From Prochlorococcus sp. AG-347-I06 (GTDB taxonomy: Bacteria; Cyanobacteriota; Cyanobacteriia; PCC-6307; Cyanobiaceae), in contig QCBM01000004.1 in NCBI GenBank assembly GCA_003281605.1, positions 62,001-126,000 on the forward strand: a DNA stretch of 64,000 nt, in the 5' to 3' direction. Shown here piece by piece: positions 47,751 to 58,684 of the stretch. The notes below the pieces were generated by a model, which was given only the letters and a program-made list of their open reading frames with translations, made no database searches and was not told where the DNA came from. Position 1 is the stretch's first letter. Each line of letters begins with the position of its first letter. The position numbers were made by a program, and so were the translations under genes.

Positions 47751-50700
47751 TTGCTCAATCTTTATAAGTCAAATAAAATTGAATTAATTAGTGAGCTATT
47801 AGCAGAGGAATTAAAAATATGTCCTCCGCCTATTAATGAGAAATTAGAAATATTAGTCCCCAATTACTTTTTGGGGAATTGGTTACGTGAACAAATAACT
47901 ATAAAAAATAAAATAAGTGCTCTTTATGAATTAAAGACAATATCAACGTATACCGAATCTTTATTGACAAATTTTTTCCCTGCAATTGATATGAGCGCAT
48001 GGAATTTTGAGTCAATTAAATGGGGCATTATTGATTCCTTGGAGGAATTAAATAGCTTTAAAGAATCATTTCCGCTTAGAAATTGGATTAATAAATATTT
48101 GGATAAAAAAAAGACAATTGATGGAGACATATATAATCTTACAAAAAAGATTACGAATAATTTTATTGATTATCTGATTTTTAGACCTGAAATGATTGCT
48201 CAATGGAATAGATATGAAATAAATTCATCTAATCTATTTAAGAATTTAAACTCAGATCAATTTTGGCAACCTATTTTATATAAATTACTAGAGGAAAAGA
48301 TATCTGAAAAGCCATCATGTTTATACATGATTGAATTAATAAAGAATTTAAGAAAAATTAAAAACGTTCAATATCAAGTACCAAATCAAATTTATATTTT
48401 TTCAGATAATAACTTATCTAAAATGCATATTAATTTTTATTCTGAACTTTCAAAATATATTGAGGTAAATTTGTATTTATTATCTCCTGGAGAAGATTTA
48501 TGGAATAGAATAAATTGTCTTCAAGGTGAGTTGGAATTTGGTGATAATGATAGTAAATTGAACTTAAATAACACAAATATAGAGAAAATATTTGGTAAAT
48601 TTGGAGCAAACTTTCAGAAATTAATTGATGAAAATATTTATAAAGAAGGTATAAATTTAAAAAATAATCTTATTTATCTCGATCCAACAACTAATTTTCA
48701 TAATAAAAAAGATATTCCTCTTCTTAATCAAATACAAAAAAGACTAATTGATAATAATAGCGCTGATTTTATAGTAGGTGAAAGAGATGATTCAATATTA
48801 CTTTGTGAGCATTTTAATCAGAATAGTCAATTTGAATATTTAAGAAATAAAATTATAGAAATAATAAATTCTTGCGAGAATATTAAATATAGTGATATTG
48901 CTGTTTTATCTCCACAAACTAATTTAATTAAACCTTATCTAAGGTACATCTTTAATAATGAGTTAATTAATGGTGAAAAGATACCTTATTTTTTTATTGA
49001 TGAAGATAATCATGACTCTTCAGGCATTTATGAATTTCTTATTGACATAACTGAAATAGCAAGTGAGAAAATTACACTTGAAAAAATAGATTATATTCTT
49101 TCGAAAAAAGTAACTCAGAACATTTTTGATTTTAATATTTCTGAGAAGGATGAAATTATTTTCTTACTTACCCAAGCCGGTTTTCATTGGGGATTAGATG
49201 ATAAAGAAAGATTAGGTGAAGAGAAAAATACTCTAGATTGGTGTATAAATAGAATTACTTTAGGCTTAATTTATGACAAAGAAGTAAATTTAAGTACTTT
49301 TAATTTAAAACCATTTAGCTATAAAAATATAAGTTTGGATTTGAATAAATGGGTTAAAATATTAATTCACTTTAAAAAATATATTAATTTGATGAGGGGA
49401 TCTTTTTCTTACTCAAATTGGGTTGAAAAGATAAAGTTTATATTAAAAAGTATTTCTGATTCTAATGCAAATTTCAATTTAGAAATAAGTGAACTAAATA
49501 GAATTCTTGATAATCATGCAATACCTTTAATACCTCAAGATCCTATCTTGATAAAAGTTTTTAGAGAAATATTAATTTCTTACATAAATAAAGTTAAATA
49601 TCAAAGCAAATCACGAGTCAACAAGATCCTAGTAAGCGATATTGAGAATTCAAGGCATATTCCACATAAGGTTATCTTCCTGATAGACATGAATAGTGTT
49701 AATTATCCAAAATTACCAAAGAGTGAAAACATTAATTTATTGAATAATAAATATCACCTAGGTGATCCATCAGTTTTTGAAAGAGAGAAATATTCATTTC
49801 TTGAATTGTTAATTGCCTGCCGAGATAAATTTATAGTTAATTGGGTAAAAAAAGATAAAGACAATAATAAATTAGATGTTTCTTTTCCTATAAAAGAGTT
49901 AATTTCTTTTTTTGATAGTTTCTTAAATAAAAAGCAAAGAGAACTAATAATTAAAGATTATGATTTAAATAAAAATGAAATAATTGATCTTGATAAATCT
50001 AAGATTGTTAAAAGTAATTATTCTTTAATAGAAGATATAAATTGGAATGAAAAAAAATCTGATATTAAAAATTACAAATTGTCAGAATTGATTTATTGGT
50101 TCAAGACTCCACAAAAATATTGGCTTAATAAAAATAATATTTCTCCCAAGGAAATATTTATTCATCATCCAGACGAGGCGTATATAAGCAATCTGCAAAA
50201 GTCGCAACTCATTACAAAAATAATCCAGCAAGTAGAGATTGATAATCATAATATTATTGATGATTTAAATGAATTAAATATTAATGATCAATTGGTTGAA
50301 AATGGTATTATTATGCCCAAAAATAGTATTTTTATAAGAGAAAAAGAAATCAAAGACTTATTAGGCAGTCTATGTGCAAGTTTGAGTCAGCATAAAAAGA
50401 TTAATATAATTTATGTTAAATCAAATGCAAATAAAGAAGAATATTTAATTGCTGATGACACCGTAATTGAATTAATTAATGCGAATTTAAGTTTAAGTCG
50501 TTTGACTGAGGCTTGGATAAAATTACTCTTTATTTCTTCTTTAAAGACGAATATAAAAAGGACTAAAGTAATTTTTAGAACAGAAAATAATTATAAATCG
50601 CAGATTATTCAATCACCCGGGGCAAGTGAATCAAATCTAATTTTGGAGGAGTATATAAATATTTTTAAAAATTATTCTGAAAAATGTTTACCTCTTCCTC

Positions 50701-50933
50701 CAGAAAGTGCTTATAAATATGTAGAAGCAAAAATAAAATCAAAAAATGAAAAAAAAGCTTTTATAGATAAATGGATTGGTAATAAAAATTTTTCTAAAGG
50801 AGAAAGAGATAATATCGAAATGAAAATGTGTTTTGGTGATGAAAAAGAACCAGATTTCTTTCTTGGAAGTAATAATTTTGATCAATTATCATACAGATTA
50901 TATTGTCCTCTAATTAAAGCATTAAAGAAATAA
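47751..50933 (+). CDS. recC: exodeoxyribonuclease V gamma subunit RecC
   Basis: 1060 residues from a TTG start. Motifs of the RecC helicase-like fold are LVPNYFLGNWLREQ, KYSDIAVLSPQTNLIKPYLR and VIFLIDMNSVNYPKLPKSEN. RecC has no active ATPase and, with RecB and RecD, processes double-strand ends and reads Chi. The coding region is extremely AT-rich, with Asn/Lys/Ile dominating. It starts the operon recC, methyltransferase, recB, recD. Confidence 0.92.
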   Translation: MLNLYKSNKIELISELLAEELKICPPPINEKLEILVPNYFLGNWLREQITIKNKISALYELKTISTYTESLLTNFFPAIDMSAWNFESIKWGIIDSLEELNSFKESFPLRNWINKYLDKKKTIDGDIYNLTKKITNNFIDYLIFRPEMIAQWNRYEINSSNLFKNLNSDQFWQPILYKLLEEKISEKPSCLYMIELIKNLRKIKNVQYQVPNQIYIFSDNNLSKMHINFYSELSKYIEVNLYLLSPGEDLWNRINCLQGELEFGDNDSKLNLNNTNIEKIFGKFGANFQKLIDENIYKEGINLKNNLIYLDPTTNFHNKKDIPLLNQIQKRLIDNNSADFIVGERDDSILLCEHFNQNSQFEYLRNKIIEIINSCENIKYSDIAVLSPQTNLIKPYLRYIFNNELINGEKIPYFFIDEDNHDSSGIYEFLIDITEIASEKITLEKIDYILSKKVTQNIFDFNISEKDEIIFLLTQAGFHWGLDDKERLGEEKNTLDWCINRITLGLIYDKEVNLSTFNLKPFSYKNISLDLNKWVKILIHFKKYINLMRGSFSYSNWVEKIKFILKSISDSNANFNLEISELNRILDNHAIPLIPQDPILIKVFREILISYINKVKYQSKSRVNKILVSDIENSRHIPHKVIFLIDMNSVNYPKLPKSENINLLNNKYHLGDPSVFEREKYSFLELLIACRDKFIVNWVKKDKDNNKLDVSFPIKELISFFDSFLNKKQRELIIKDYDLNKNEIIDLDKSKIVKSNYSLIEDINWNEKKSDIKNYKLSELIYWFKTPQKYWLNKNNISPKEIFIHHPDEAYISNLQKSQLITKIIQQVEIDNHNIIDDLNELNINDQLVENGIIMPKNSIFIREKEIKDLLGSLCASLSQHKKINIIYVKSNANKEEYLIADDTVIELINANLSLSRLTEAWIKLLFISSLKTNIKRTKVIFRTENNYKSQIIQSPGASESNLILEEYINIFKNYSEKCLPLPPESAYKYVEAKIKSKNEKKAFIDKWIGNKNFSKGERDNIEMKMCFGDEKEPDFFLGSNNFDQLSYRLYCPLIKALKK

Positions 50934-50936
50934 AAA

Positions 50937-51410
50937 ATGTCTAAATTTCAGTTAAAAAATTTTTTTAAGGGTACTTATGATCTAATGCTTGTTTTTTTAC
51001 AGTTCTTTATTATTAGTCTTCATTTTTTTCAATGGGAATTTATTCCACAAAAACAAATTATTCAAGCAAGTCCTTTTTCTTATTTCCTGGGTATTTTAAT
51101 TATCATTATTGCTTCCATAATAATGTTATTTTCAATTAAAGACTTAGGTAGAAATTTATCTCCTTTCCCAAGACCTATAAACAATAGCAATCTAGTTACT
51201 ACAGGTATTTATCGATTTACGCGTCATCCTATGTACTATTCTTTAATATTTATTTCCATTGGAGTTTTTATAATAAAATTTTCTATTTATTATTTATTTT
51301 TGACAATAAGTTTAGCTTTAATAATTAAATTTAAGATTGCCTTGGAAGAGAAATATTTAATGAATAAATTTAAGAATTACTTACTTTATAAAAATGATGT
51401 CAAAGTTTAA
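50937..51410 (+). CDS. isoprenylcysteine carboxyl methyltransferase-like membrane protein
   Basis: 157 residues with four hydrophobic helices. The C-terminal motif GIYRFTRHPMYYSLIFISIG followed by ALEEKYL is that of the ICMT/PEMT/NnrU-type superfamily (SAM-binding RHP-Y and E-E). Such bacterial proteins methylate lipids or small molecules. It sits between recC and recB, 3 and 12 bp from them, so it is in the recombination operon with no obvious functional link. Confidence 0.82.
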   Translation: MSKFQLKNFFKGTYDLMLVFLQFFIISLHFFQWEFIPQKQIIQASPFSYFLGILIIIIASIIMLFSIKDLGRNLSPFPRPINNSNLVTTGIYRFTRHPMYYSLIFISIGVFIIKFSIYYLFLTISLALIIKFKIALEEKYLMNKFKNYLLYKNDVKV

Positions 51411-51422
51411 TTTAATAAAGAA

Positions 51423-54400
51423 ATGAATATTAATCAAATTAAATTAGATAATAAGTTTAAATTAGTAGAAGCAAGTGCAGGAACTGGTAAAAGTTTTACT
51501 TTGGCTCATATAGTTTTAAGAAATGTTTTGGAGAAAAAAGTTAAACCAGATGAGATACTCCTTCTAAGTTTTACAAAAAATACTTGTTCTGAATTAAAAG
51601 ATAAAATACTTTTTAGATTTAAGGATTTAAAATTATATTTGGAAAATCATAATGAAAGTAAGATAGATAATACTCTTAAGGATTGGTATCTAAAGTTTAA
51701 GGAGAAGGAAAAATCTAAGGAAATAACATTATCTGAAATTGATAATTTTATTAATGAAATTTATAAATTACAAGTAACTACATTCCATTCTTTTTGCAAT
51801 AATATTATTGATGAACATAGTATTGAAATAGGGATAACTCAAGATCCATGCATTGAAAATAATATAGATAATTTGTATCAAGATGTAATAGATAATTTGT
51901 GGATTGATGATTTTCTAAATCTTAATCCTGAGCTTATTTCAGCAGTAAACCAGAAAAAAATAAGTTCTAGATTTGGAAGTAGAATAAATAAGTCATTTTT
52001 TGTAGAAATTTTAAAAAATATAGATCAAGAAAATATTTGTAAATTTCAAATAAATAATAAATATAAGATTAGTGATTTAAATAAATATTTTAATGATTTT
52101 TTTTATTTAAATTGGAATGAGTTTTGTGTTGAATGGAATAAGCAAGGTAAGGAATTATTTGTACAACTTAAAGAGTTGGGAAAATTAATTAAGGAGAGTG
52201 GTGGAAAAAGTCAAATATATGCTGCAAAACCAAGAAATGATAAGTTTACTCAAATAATTTGTTGGATTGAAGAGATTAACAAAAGGGTTAATTCTAAAAA
52301 TTTTATTGATTTTATATATGATATTTCTAAGGATGATCTTTTATTTAAATATTTTTACATTGAAAATATATCTAAAGAAATTAATAAACATAATCTAAAA
52401 TTAGATTTTACCAAATTTAATTTATTACAAGATAAAATTTATAAAATAAAAGAAGGTTTCTTTACTGAATTTGTAAGAATATTTACCCAATTAGCTTATA
52501 TAAAATTAATTGAATTAAAGAAAAGTTTATCTATTTTCAACTTCAATGATCTTATAAAGACTGTAGAAAATACATTTGTAGATTCGGAAATTAGTAAAAG
52601 TAACACTATATCTAAAATTCAAAAAAGATTTAAATGTGTCTTAGTTGATGAGTTCCAAGATACAGATATTGCACAGTGGAATTTAATAAAAAAGTTCTTT
52701 AATACAAAAAATCATTTTTTACTTTGCGTAGGTGATCCAAAACAAGCGATTTACAAATTTAGAGGTGGAGATATTGAAACTTACTTAGATGCAAGATCTA
52801 ATGCAATTGAAGTTTTTAGTCTTACAGATAACTATAGATCCTCAAAAAAGTTAATCGATGTTCTTAATAAACTTTATAAGAATGGACTTAAACAATCAAA
52901 ACTAAATTATAGTAAATTAACTTCTAGAGTTAATGAAAATATTAAGCCTGAATTTAAATTTAAGGATGTATTTGAAATCGTAGAATTTTCAAAAAAAGAG
53001 ACTGATATAGAGGATCTTGTAACTCATTACATAGTTAACTTTATTTTAAATAATAAAGAAATTGATATTAATAAAATTGCGATTCTTACATTAAATAATT
53101 CGCAATGCTTAGATTTTAAAAAAAAATTAAATCAGTTTAACCTTCCATGCAAAATTCAAAATAAACAAAATATTTTTGATACAGAAGCAAGTTCTCTACT
53201 ATTTTTATTCATTGAATGTTTATTAAATCCGAGGTCTTTAAAAAATATAACTTTGCTTGCTAATTCAAAGTTTATAGAAATAAAATTAGAAGATTTACTT
53301 GATCATAGAATTAGTAATAATTTAGAAACTTTAATTAATAAATGCATTACTTGGTCCCAAGAACTAAGAGAAAAAGGCTTTTTAAATATTGTTAATGAAC
53401 TACTTATAAATTATAAGTCATCCTCGATTATTCTAGATTCAGATTTAAATTCAAATTTATTTCAACTTTCAGAAATTGTTGAAATAGAATTAATAAATAG
53501 TGATTTTGATCTCAATATAGTCTTCAACTGGTATAAAAATCAATTAGATCATATTTTAAGAATTTCTAATGGAGAAGATTTTTTTGCGAAAGATTATGAT
53601 CTTAAAAATGGAATTAATCTTTCTACCATTCATAGTAGTAAGGGCCTCGAATTTGAAATAGTCCTATGTCCATATCTCTCAATTATTTCAAACAAGTTAA
53701 ATAAAATTAAAGGACCTCTTTGGAAATCAAATATTGATAGAAATATATACATTAATATTTCTAATAATTACGCGAAGGTTGAAAAATTTAAATTAATAGA
53801 AGAAGAAGATTTATTTAAAGAGAGTGAGAGATTAATTTATGTGGCACTTACAAGGAGCAAATATAAACTTATTGTTTTTAATGATTTAGAGGATACAAAT
53901 AATATTTTAAATAATGATTTACTTAATAATTTGGAAAATATCAATATTTGTAAGTCTACTTTTGAAGTAAGAATAGATAAAGAGAAAATAAAAGAAATTT
54001 TTTCTAAGTTCCAAACCAATCGATTGAATAATAATCTCTGGAAAATCGATAATGTTAATAAAAAAATATCTAATGTATTTAATTCTGAAAAATTTATTTC
54101 TTATTCAAGTTATTCTTCATGGATACGTAAAGATAAAAATATTAATGCAGTCATTAATCAATATAGGGATTATGAAGATAATATATCAATTATCAAAGAT
54201 TCTAATATTAAGAATTCAAAAAATTATCCTAAATATTTTTCTTATCCAAATCCCTTAAGTGAATTTCCAAAAGGAACTATTGCTGGGACTTGCCTGCACA
54301 AAATAATAGAAAGATTCGAATTTAGAAACGATAATAATCAAGAATTAATTGATTTAATTATTGAGGAATTGAACTTTCATCAAATCGATAACTCTTTGGC

Positions 54401-55049
54401 TTTAAAAGTAAAAGATGCGATATTAAGAATCATAAATACATCTTTAGGAAGAGAATTACAAAATAAGAAACTAGTTGATATTCCAAATGAATACTTAATT
54501 AAGGAACTCAAATATGATTTAACCCTATCTTATGAAGGTAGAAATATTAATTCTCATGATATATCAAACTGCTTTTTTTTAGATCAGGAATATGAATTTG
54601 GTAAAGAATATGCAAATAAAATAAATGATCTTAAAATTATGAATAAAGGCTTTCATTCAGGATGTATTGATTGTGTTTTTCCTGTAGGAAATAAATTAGA
54701 AGATAGTAAATGGTGGGTAATTGATTGGAAAAGTAATTTGATTTCTGGTAGTGATAATAGTGATTGTTTACCAAGAAACTATAACTATGAAAACATGAGA
54801 AATGAAATGATTAAACATCATTATCCATTGCAATCTCATCTTTATTTATTAGCATTGCATAGATTATTAAAGTGGCGACTTAAAAATTATCAACCACATA
54901 AACATCTTGGAGGATATATTTATTTGTTTTTAAAGGGATTGCCAGATTTTGAATTATTTGAAAAATCTAAGTCTGAAGATATATCTCCAGGTATTTTTAT
55001 TAGCAAAGCACCTTTAAAAAGAATTAATTATTTAGATAACCTTTTTTAG
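51423..55049 (+). CDS. recB: exodeoxyribonuclease V beta subunit RecB
   Basis: 1208 residues. UvrD-type helicase with Walker A VEASAGTGKSFTLAHIV, motif II LVDEFQDTDIAQWNLI, motif III GDPKQAIYKFRGGD, motif V LSTIHSSKGLEFEIV and motif VI YVALTRSKYKL. The C-terminal nuclease keeps GTCLHKIIERFE, the metal Asp in GCIDCVF and VIDWKSN. It is the 3'-5' motor and only nuclease of RecBCD. recD begins 1 bp after its stop. Confidence 0.95.
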   Translation: MNINQIKLDNKFKLVEASAGTGKSFTLAHIVLRNVLEKKVKPDEILLLSFTKNTCSELKDKILFRFKDLKLYLENHNESKIDNTLKDWYLKFKEKEKSKEITLSEIDNFINEIYKLQVTTFHSFCNNIIDEHSIEIGITQDPCIENNIDNLYQDVIDNLWIDDFLNLNPELISAVNQKKISSRFGSRINKSFFVEILKNIDQENICKFQINNKYKISDLNKYFNDFFYLNWNEFCVEWNKQGKELFVQLKELGKLIKESGGKSQIYAAKPRNDKFTQIICWIEEINKRVNSKNFIDFIYDISKDDLLFKYFYIENISKEINKHNLKLDFTKFNLLQDKIYKIKEGFFTEFVRIFTQLAYIKLIELKKSLSIFNFNDLIKTVENTFVDSEISKSNTISKIQKRFKCVLVDEFQDTDIAQWNLIKKFFNTKNHFLLCVGDPKQAIYKFRGGDIETYLDARSNAIEVFSLTDNYRSSKKLIDVLNKLYKNGLKQSKLNYSKLTSRVNENIKPEFKFKDVFEIVEFSKKETDIEDLVTHYIVNFILNNKEIDINKIAILTLNNSQCLDFKKKLNQFNLPCKIQNKQNIFDTEASSLLFLFIECLLNPRSLKNITLLANSKFIEIKLEDLLDHRISNNLETLINKCITWSQELREKGFLNIVNELLINYKSSSIILDSDLNSNLFQLSEIVEIELINSDFDLNIVFNWYKNQLDHILRISNGEDFFAKDYDLKNGINLSTIHSSKGLEFEIVLCPYLSIISNKLNKIKGPLWKSNIDRNIYINISNNYAKVEKFKLIEEEDLFKESERLIYVALTRSKYKLIVFNDLEDTNNILNNDLLNNLENINICKSTFEVRIDKEKIKEIFSKFQTNRLNNNLWKIDNVNKKISNVFNSEKFISYSSYSSWIRKDKNINAVINQYRDYEDNISIIKDSNIKNSKNYPKYFSYPNPLSEFPKGTIAGTCLHKIIERFEFRNDNNQELIDLIIEELNFHQIDNSLALKVKDAILRIINTSLGRELQNKKLVDIPNEYLIKELKYDLTLSYEGRNINSHDISNCFFLDQEYEFGKEYANKINDLKIMNKGFHSGCIDCVFPVGNKLEDSKWWVIDWKSNLISGSDNSDCLPRNYNYENMRNEMIKHHYPLQSHLYLLALHRLLKWRLKNYQPHKHLGGYIYLFLKGLPDFELFEKSKSEDISPGIFISKAPLKRINYLDNLF

Positions 55050-55050
55050 A

Positions 55051-56754
55051 ATGACTAATACTACTACACATATTCAAAAGTTCCAATACGATCATATATT
55101 TAATTTAATCTTAGGTATTTTCAAATTTAGTGAAAAAAAATATGGAAATTTCGTCAAAGATGTAATAAATATTCTATTAGAGTTTGAAAAAAATGGTGAA
55201 ATTATTATTGATGTTGATAATAGTTTAATAAGCTTTGAATTATTAGAAGATGGCTGGCCCAATAAACATATAGATGTTCTAAAAAATATAGGTTTGATTG
55301 GTTCCCTTCATTCTCCATTCGTATTAGTAAATAGAAAATTATCCTTATCAAAATGGTCAAAAAAGATAGAAAGAGTTATTAATTCATTTCTAAAAAAAAT
55401 AGGTACCGATAATTTAATGAACTCAATAATTTATAAAGATGATAATAAAATTGACCAAATTAAAAATATATTTAAATATTCAAACTTAGTTTTCCTTCAA
55501 GGAGGACCAGGTACGGGTAAAACTACTTTAATAATAAAGTTAATACTAGAACTCCTTCAAATTGATAACTTTTTAAATATTGGTTTATCCGCTCCAACTG
55601 GTAAAGCTACAGCTCGTTTAAAAGAAGCTCTTAATGATAAAAAAAATGTTTCCTTTAGAAAATTTCTAGAACAAATAGAATTTCAAACTTTACATAGATG
55701 GATTTTAAATTCTCAAAATAAATCTCTTAAGTTGAAATTTAAACTTAAAGAGCTTGATATTTTCATAATTGATGAAATGTCAATGGTTAATGTTGATTTG
55801 ATTGAATCAGTTTTAAATTTGTTAGCAAAGGACTGTAAAATTATTTTAGTTGGAGATAAAAATCAATTGTCTCCAGTAAATAACTGTTCTATATGGAATT
55901 ATTTGTTTGAATATTCCGATAATAGTTCAATTAAATCTTGTTTAGTAAATTTAGAAAAAACTTATAGAAATAATGGTGATATAGCATTAATTAGTAGTTT
56001 AATATTTAATAATGATTTTTCTTTACTTAATCAAAAGATAAAAGAATTAGAAAAAGATAATAATTCAAAAGAAATTACTATTTCAAAAAGTAGAGAAAAA
56101 GATATTCCAAAAGATCTATTATTTTCGATTACAAGTCATCTAAAACAGTTAAATATTTCAACTTCAAATTTAAGTAAAAAAAAATATATATTTAATAAGA
56201 GTATTAATAATTTATTGCTTATTGAAAAAGAATTAGTAGATAAGATATTTCTGGATTTACAAAGTCACTTGATTTTATGTGAAAAAAATTCCGGAATATG
56301 GAGTGTTGAATATTTGAATGAAATTGTTTTTGGACAAAAAAAACCCTATGACCTTAAAACTCTTAATGAGGGTGTTCCGATCATGTGTACAAAAAATAAT
56401 AATGAACTTGGATTATCAAATGGGGATATCGGAGTACTCATAGGTTTAAAAAATAAAAGAAAATATCTTTTTAGAAAATTTAATGATAATAACGAAGAAA
56501 TTGTCGCATTAATTGATCCATCAAATTTAGAAAATGTTGTACCAGCAATAGCCATTACTATTCATAAATCTCAAGGAAGTGAATCTGAAAAAGTAAACAT
56601 TTTGTGGTCTCAAAATTATAGAAGAAATCAATATGCTCTTAAAGAAAAAAAAGATAAACAAAATATCTTTTGCAGAGATAATTTTGAAAGAAGGTTATTT
56701 TATACTGCTGTTACAAGAGCGAAAAAATCTTTAAATATATATTATTTAAATTAA
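55051..56754 (+). CDS. recD: exodeoxyribonuclease V alpha subunit RecD
   Basis: 5'-3' SF1B helicase subunit, 567 residues. Walker A is FLQGGPGTGKTTLIIKL, motif Ia SAPTGKATARLKEA, Walker B IIDEMSMVNVDLIES, then VGDKNQLSPVNN and the C-terminal ITIHKSQGSESEKVNI plus FYTAVTRAKKSL. Last gene of the rec operon. Confidence 0.95.
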   Translation: MTNTTTHIQKFQYDHIFNLILGIFKFSEKKYGNFVKDVINILLEFEKNGEIIIDVDNSLISFELLEDGWPNKHIDVLKNIGLIGSLHSPFVLVNRKLSLSKWSKKIERVINSFLKKIGTDNLMNSIIYKDDNKIDQIKNIFKYSNLVFLQGGPGTGKTTLIIKLILELLQIDNFLNIGLSAPTGKATARLKEALNDKKNVSFRKFLEQIEFQTLHRWILNSQNKSLKLKFKLKELDIFIIDEMSMVNVDLIESVLNLLAKDCKIILVGDKNQLSPVNNCSIWNYLFEYSDNSSIKSCLVNLEKTYRNNGDIALISSLIFNNDFSLLNQKIKELEKDNNSKEITISKSREKDIPKDLLFSITSHLKQLNISTSNLSKKKYIFNKSINNLLLIEKELVDKIFLDLQSHLILCEKNSGIWSVEYLNEIVFGQKKPYDLKTLNEGVPIMCTKNNNELGLSNGDIGVLIGLKNKRKYLFRKFNDNNEEIVALIDPSNLENVVPAIAITIHKSQGSESEKVNILWSQNYRRNQYALKEKKDKQNIFCRDNFERRLFYTAVTRAKKSLNIYYLN

Positions 56755-56861
56755 ATTTTATTTTTTAAGAAATTAGTAATATCTTAACCCCGAGATGTTA
56801 GATTAATGATTCGGCTCTGTAAGGCTAATCAACAATTTAAGTCAATTCAGATATTTGTTGG

Positions 56862-56888
56862 ATGCCTAATCAGAAGATTATTAGGCAT
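56862..56888 (+). promoter_or_regulatory. hairpin touching the deaD start region
   Basis: ATGCCTAAT (56862-56870) and ATTAGGCAT (56880-56888) form a perfect 9-bp stem with a 9-nt loop that ends 5 nt before the ATG, so it would occupy the ribosome-binding region. RNA-helicase mRNAs are often controlled by temperature or by their own product; such a role here is inference. Confidence 0.55.
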
Positions 56889-56893
56889 TTAAA

Positions 56894-58675
56894 ATGGCTT
56901 TTAAAAAAGATAGTAAATCTCTTGGTAGTGAGCAGGAAAAGTCTCAGAATGAAGATTCTTCCCTACTAGAGTTCAAGAACTTAGATAACAAAAAAGAAAT
57001 TGAATCTCAACTATTGGATGTATCGAAAGGAGATGATAATGAGAATGGATTTCTCGATTTTGGATTTAATCAATCGATCTTAAACTCGTTAAAAAATAAA
57101 GGATACAAAAATCCAACTCCCATCCAAAAAGCTGCAATTCCCGAACTAATGTTAGGCAGGGATTTACTAGGCCAAGCACAAACAGGAACAGGAAAGACTG
57201 CAGCTTTCGCATTACCATTAATAGAAAAACTAACAGATAATAAAGAATTAAATGCCAAGGTTTTAGTTATGACTCCTACGAGAGAATTAGCAACTCAAGT
57301 GGCAGAATCTTTTAAAAGTTATAGTTCTGAATCTAGCAATTTTAAGACTATTGCAATATATGGAGGTACCGACTATCGAAATCAAATTTCTGCATTAAAA
57401 AGAAAAGTTGACGTAGTAGTTGGGACCCCAGGGCGAATAATGGATCATATAAGGCAGGGGACTTTTAAAATTAAAGATATAAATTGTCTTGTTTTAGATG
57501 AGGCAGATGAAATGTTAAATATGGGTTTTCTTGAAGATATTGAATGGATAATAGATCAACTTCCAGAAAATAAGCAGATGGTATTGTTTTCAGCAACAAT
57601 GCCTAGTGAAATAAAAAATATAGCAAAAAAATATCTAAATGAACCAGCCGAAATATTAATCAAAAGTGTCAAAAAAGAAACTCAATTAATTTCGCAAAAA
57701 TTTCTATATGTACAAAGGCATCATAAGTTAGATGCTTTAAAAAGAATACTAGAACTTAATAACGAGGGTGTAATTATTTTTGTTAGGACAAAACTACTTA
57801 CTACTTCAATAGCTGAAGCTTTAGAGAATTCAGGTCATACTGTGGCAGTACTTAATGGAGATATACCTCAAAATCAAAGAGAAAATACTGTAGATAGATT
57901 GAAAAAAGGATTTATTAATATCCTTGTTGCAACTGATGTCGCAGCTAGAGGATTAGATGTTGAGAGGATAAAACTTGTTGTTAATTACGATTTTCCTTTT
58001 GACAAGGAAACATATACTCATAGAATTGGAAGAACTGGAAGGGCAGGCAGATCAGGAGAAGCAATTTTATTTGTTAATCAAAGAGAAAAACATTTTCTAA
58101 GAAACTTAGAAAACTCAACAAGAACCAAGATTGAAGAAATTAATATACCAAGTAATAAGATAATAAATGAAAAAAGGATGGAGAAACTTATAGACAATGT
58201 TAATGAGAGTTCTTTAGCTAAAGATGAAAATGAAGAAAATAAAGCTTTGATTATTGATGTACTTGATAATTTAAAAGAAAAATACTCTATGGATGACTCA
58301 AATATTGCAATGGCGGCTATTAATTTAGTAATAGGTAATAAATCATTTTTTGTTAATGACGATGATTCTTGGATTAATAAACAAAATAATACTGATCGCA
58401 ATAGATCAAATAGAAATAGTAATAATCGTATGAGAAATTCAAATAGAAGAAATAATTATCAAAATGATTCTTTTGAAACCTATAAATTTAACTTTGGTAA
58501 ATTTGATGGGGTTAGAGTTGCAAATATTATATCCTCAATCTGTAATTCAACTAATATAAATGGAAGATCCATAGGTAAGATACAGATTTTTAATGATTAC
58601 AGTTTGGTAGATTTACCAAGAGATCTGCATAGAGAAACTAAAAATAAATTAAAAAAAATTAAAGTTAGAAACTAG
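56894..58675 (+). CDS. deaD: DEAD-box RNA helicase (DeaD/CsdA type)
   Basis: 593 residues. Q motif GYKNPTPIQKAAIP, Walker A AQTGTGKTAAFALP, PTRELATQV, DEAD in LVLDEADEMLNMGF, SAT in FSATMP, and HRIGRTGRAGRSG. The C-terminal part has a basic Asn/Arg-rich stretch (RNRSNRNSNNRMRNSNRRNN) and a DbpA-type RNA-binding domain. It unwinds structured RNA during ribosome assembly and cold or light stress. A hairpin abuts its start codon. Confidence 0.95.
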   Translation: MAFKKDSKSLGSEQEKSQNEDSSLLEFKNLDNKKEIESQLLDVSKGDDNENGFLDFGFNQSILNSLKNKGYKNPTPIQKAAIPELMLGRDLLGQAQTGTGKTAAFALPLIEKLTDNKELNAKVLVMTPTRELATQVAESFKSYSSESSNFKTIAIYGGTDYRNQISALKRKVDVVVGTPGRIMDHIRQGTFKIKDINCLVLDEADEMLNMGFLEDIEWIIDQLPENKQMVLFSATMPSEIKNIAKKYLNEPAEILIKSVKKETQLISQKFLYVQRHHKLDALKRILELNNEGVIIFVRTKLLTTSIAEALENSGHTVAVLNGDIPQNQRENTVDRLKKGFINILVATDVAARGLDVERIKLVVNYDFPFDKETYTHRIGRTGRAGRSGEAILFVNQREKHFLRNLENSTRTKIEEINIPSNKIINEKRMEKLIDNVNESSLAKDENEENKALIIDVLDNLKEKYSMDDSNIAMAAINLVIGNKSFFVNDDDSWINKQNNTDRNRSNRNSNNRMRNSNRRNNYQNDSFETYKFNFGKFDGVRVANIISSICNSTNINGRSIGKIQIFNDYSLVDLPRDLHRETKNKLKKIKVRN

Positions 58676-58684
58676 TGATAGAGA

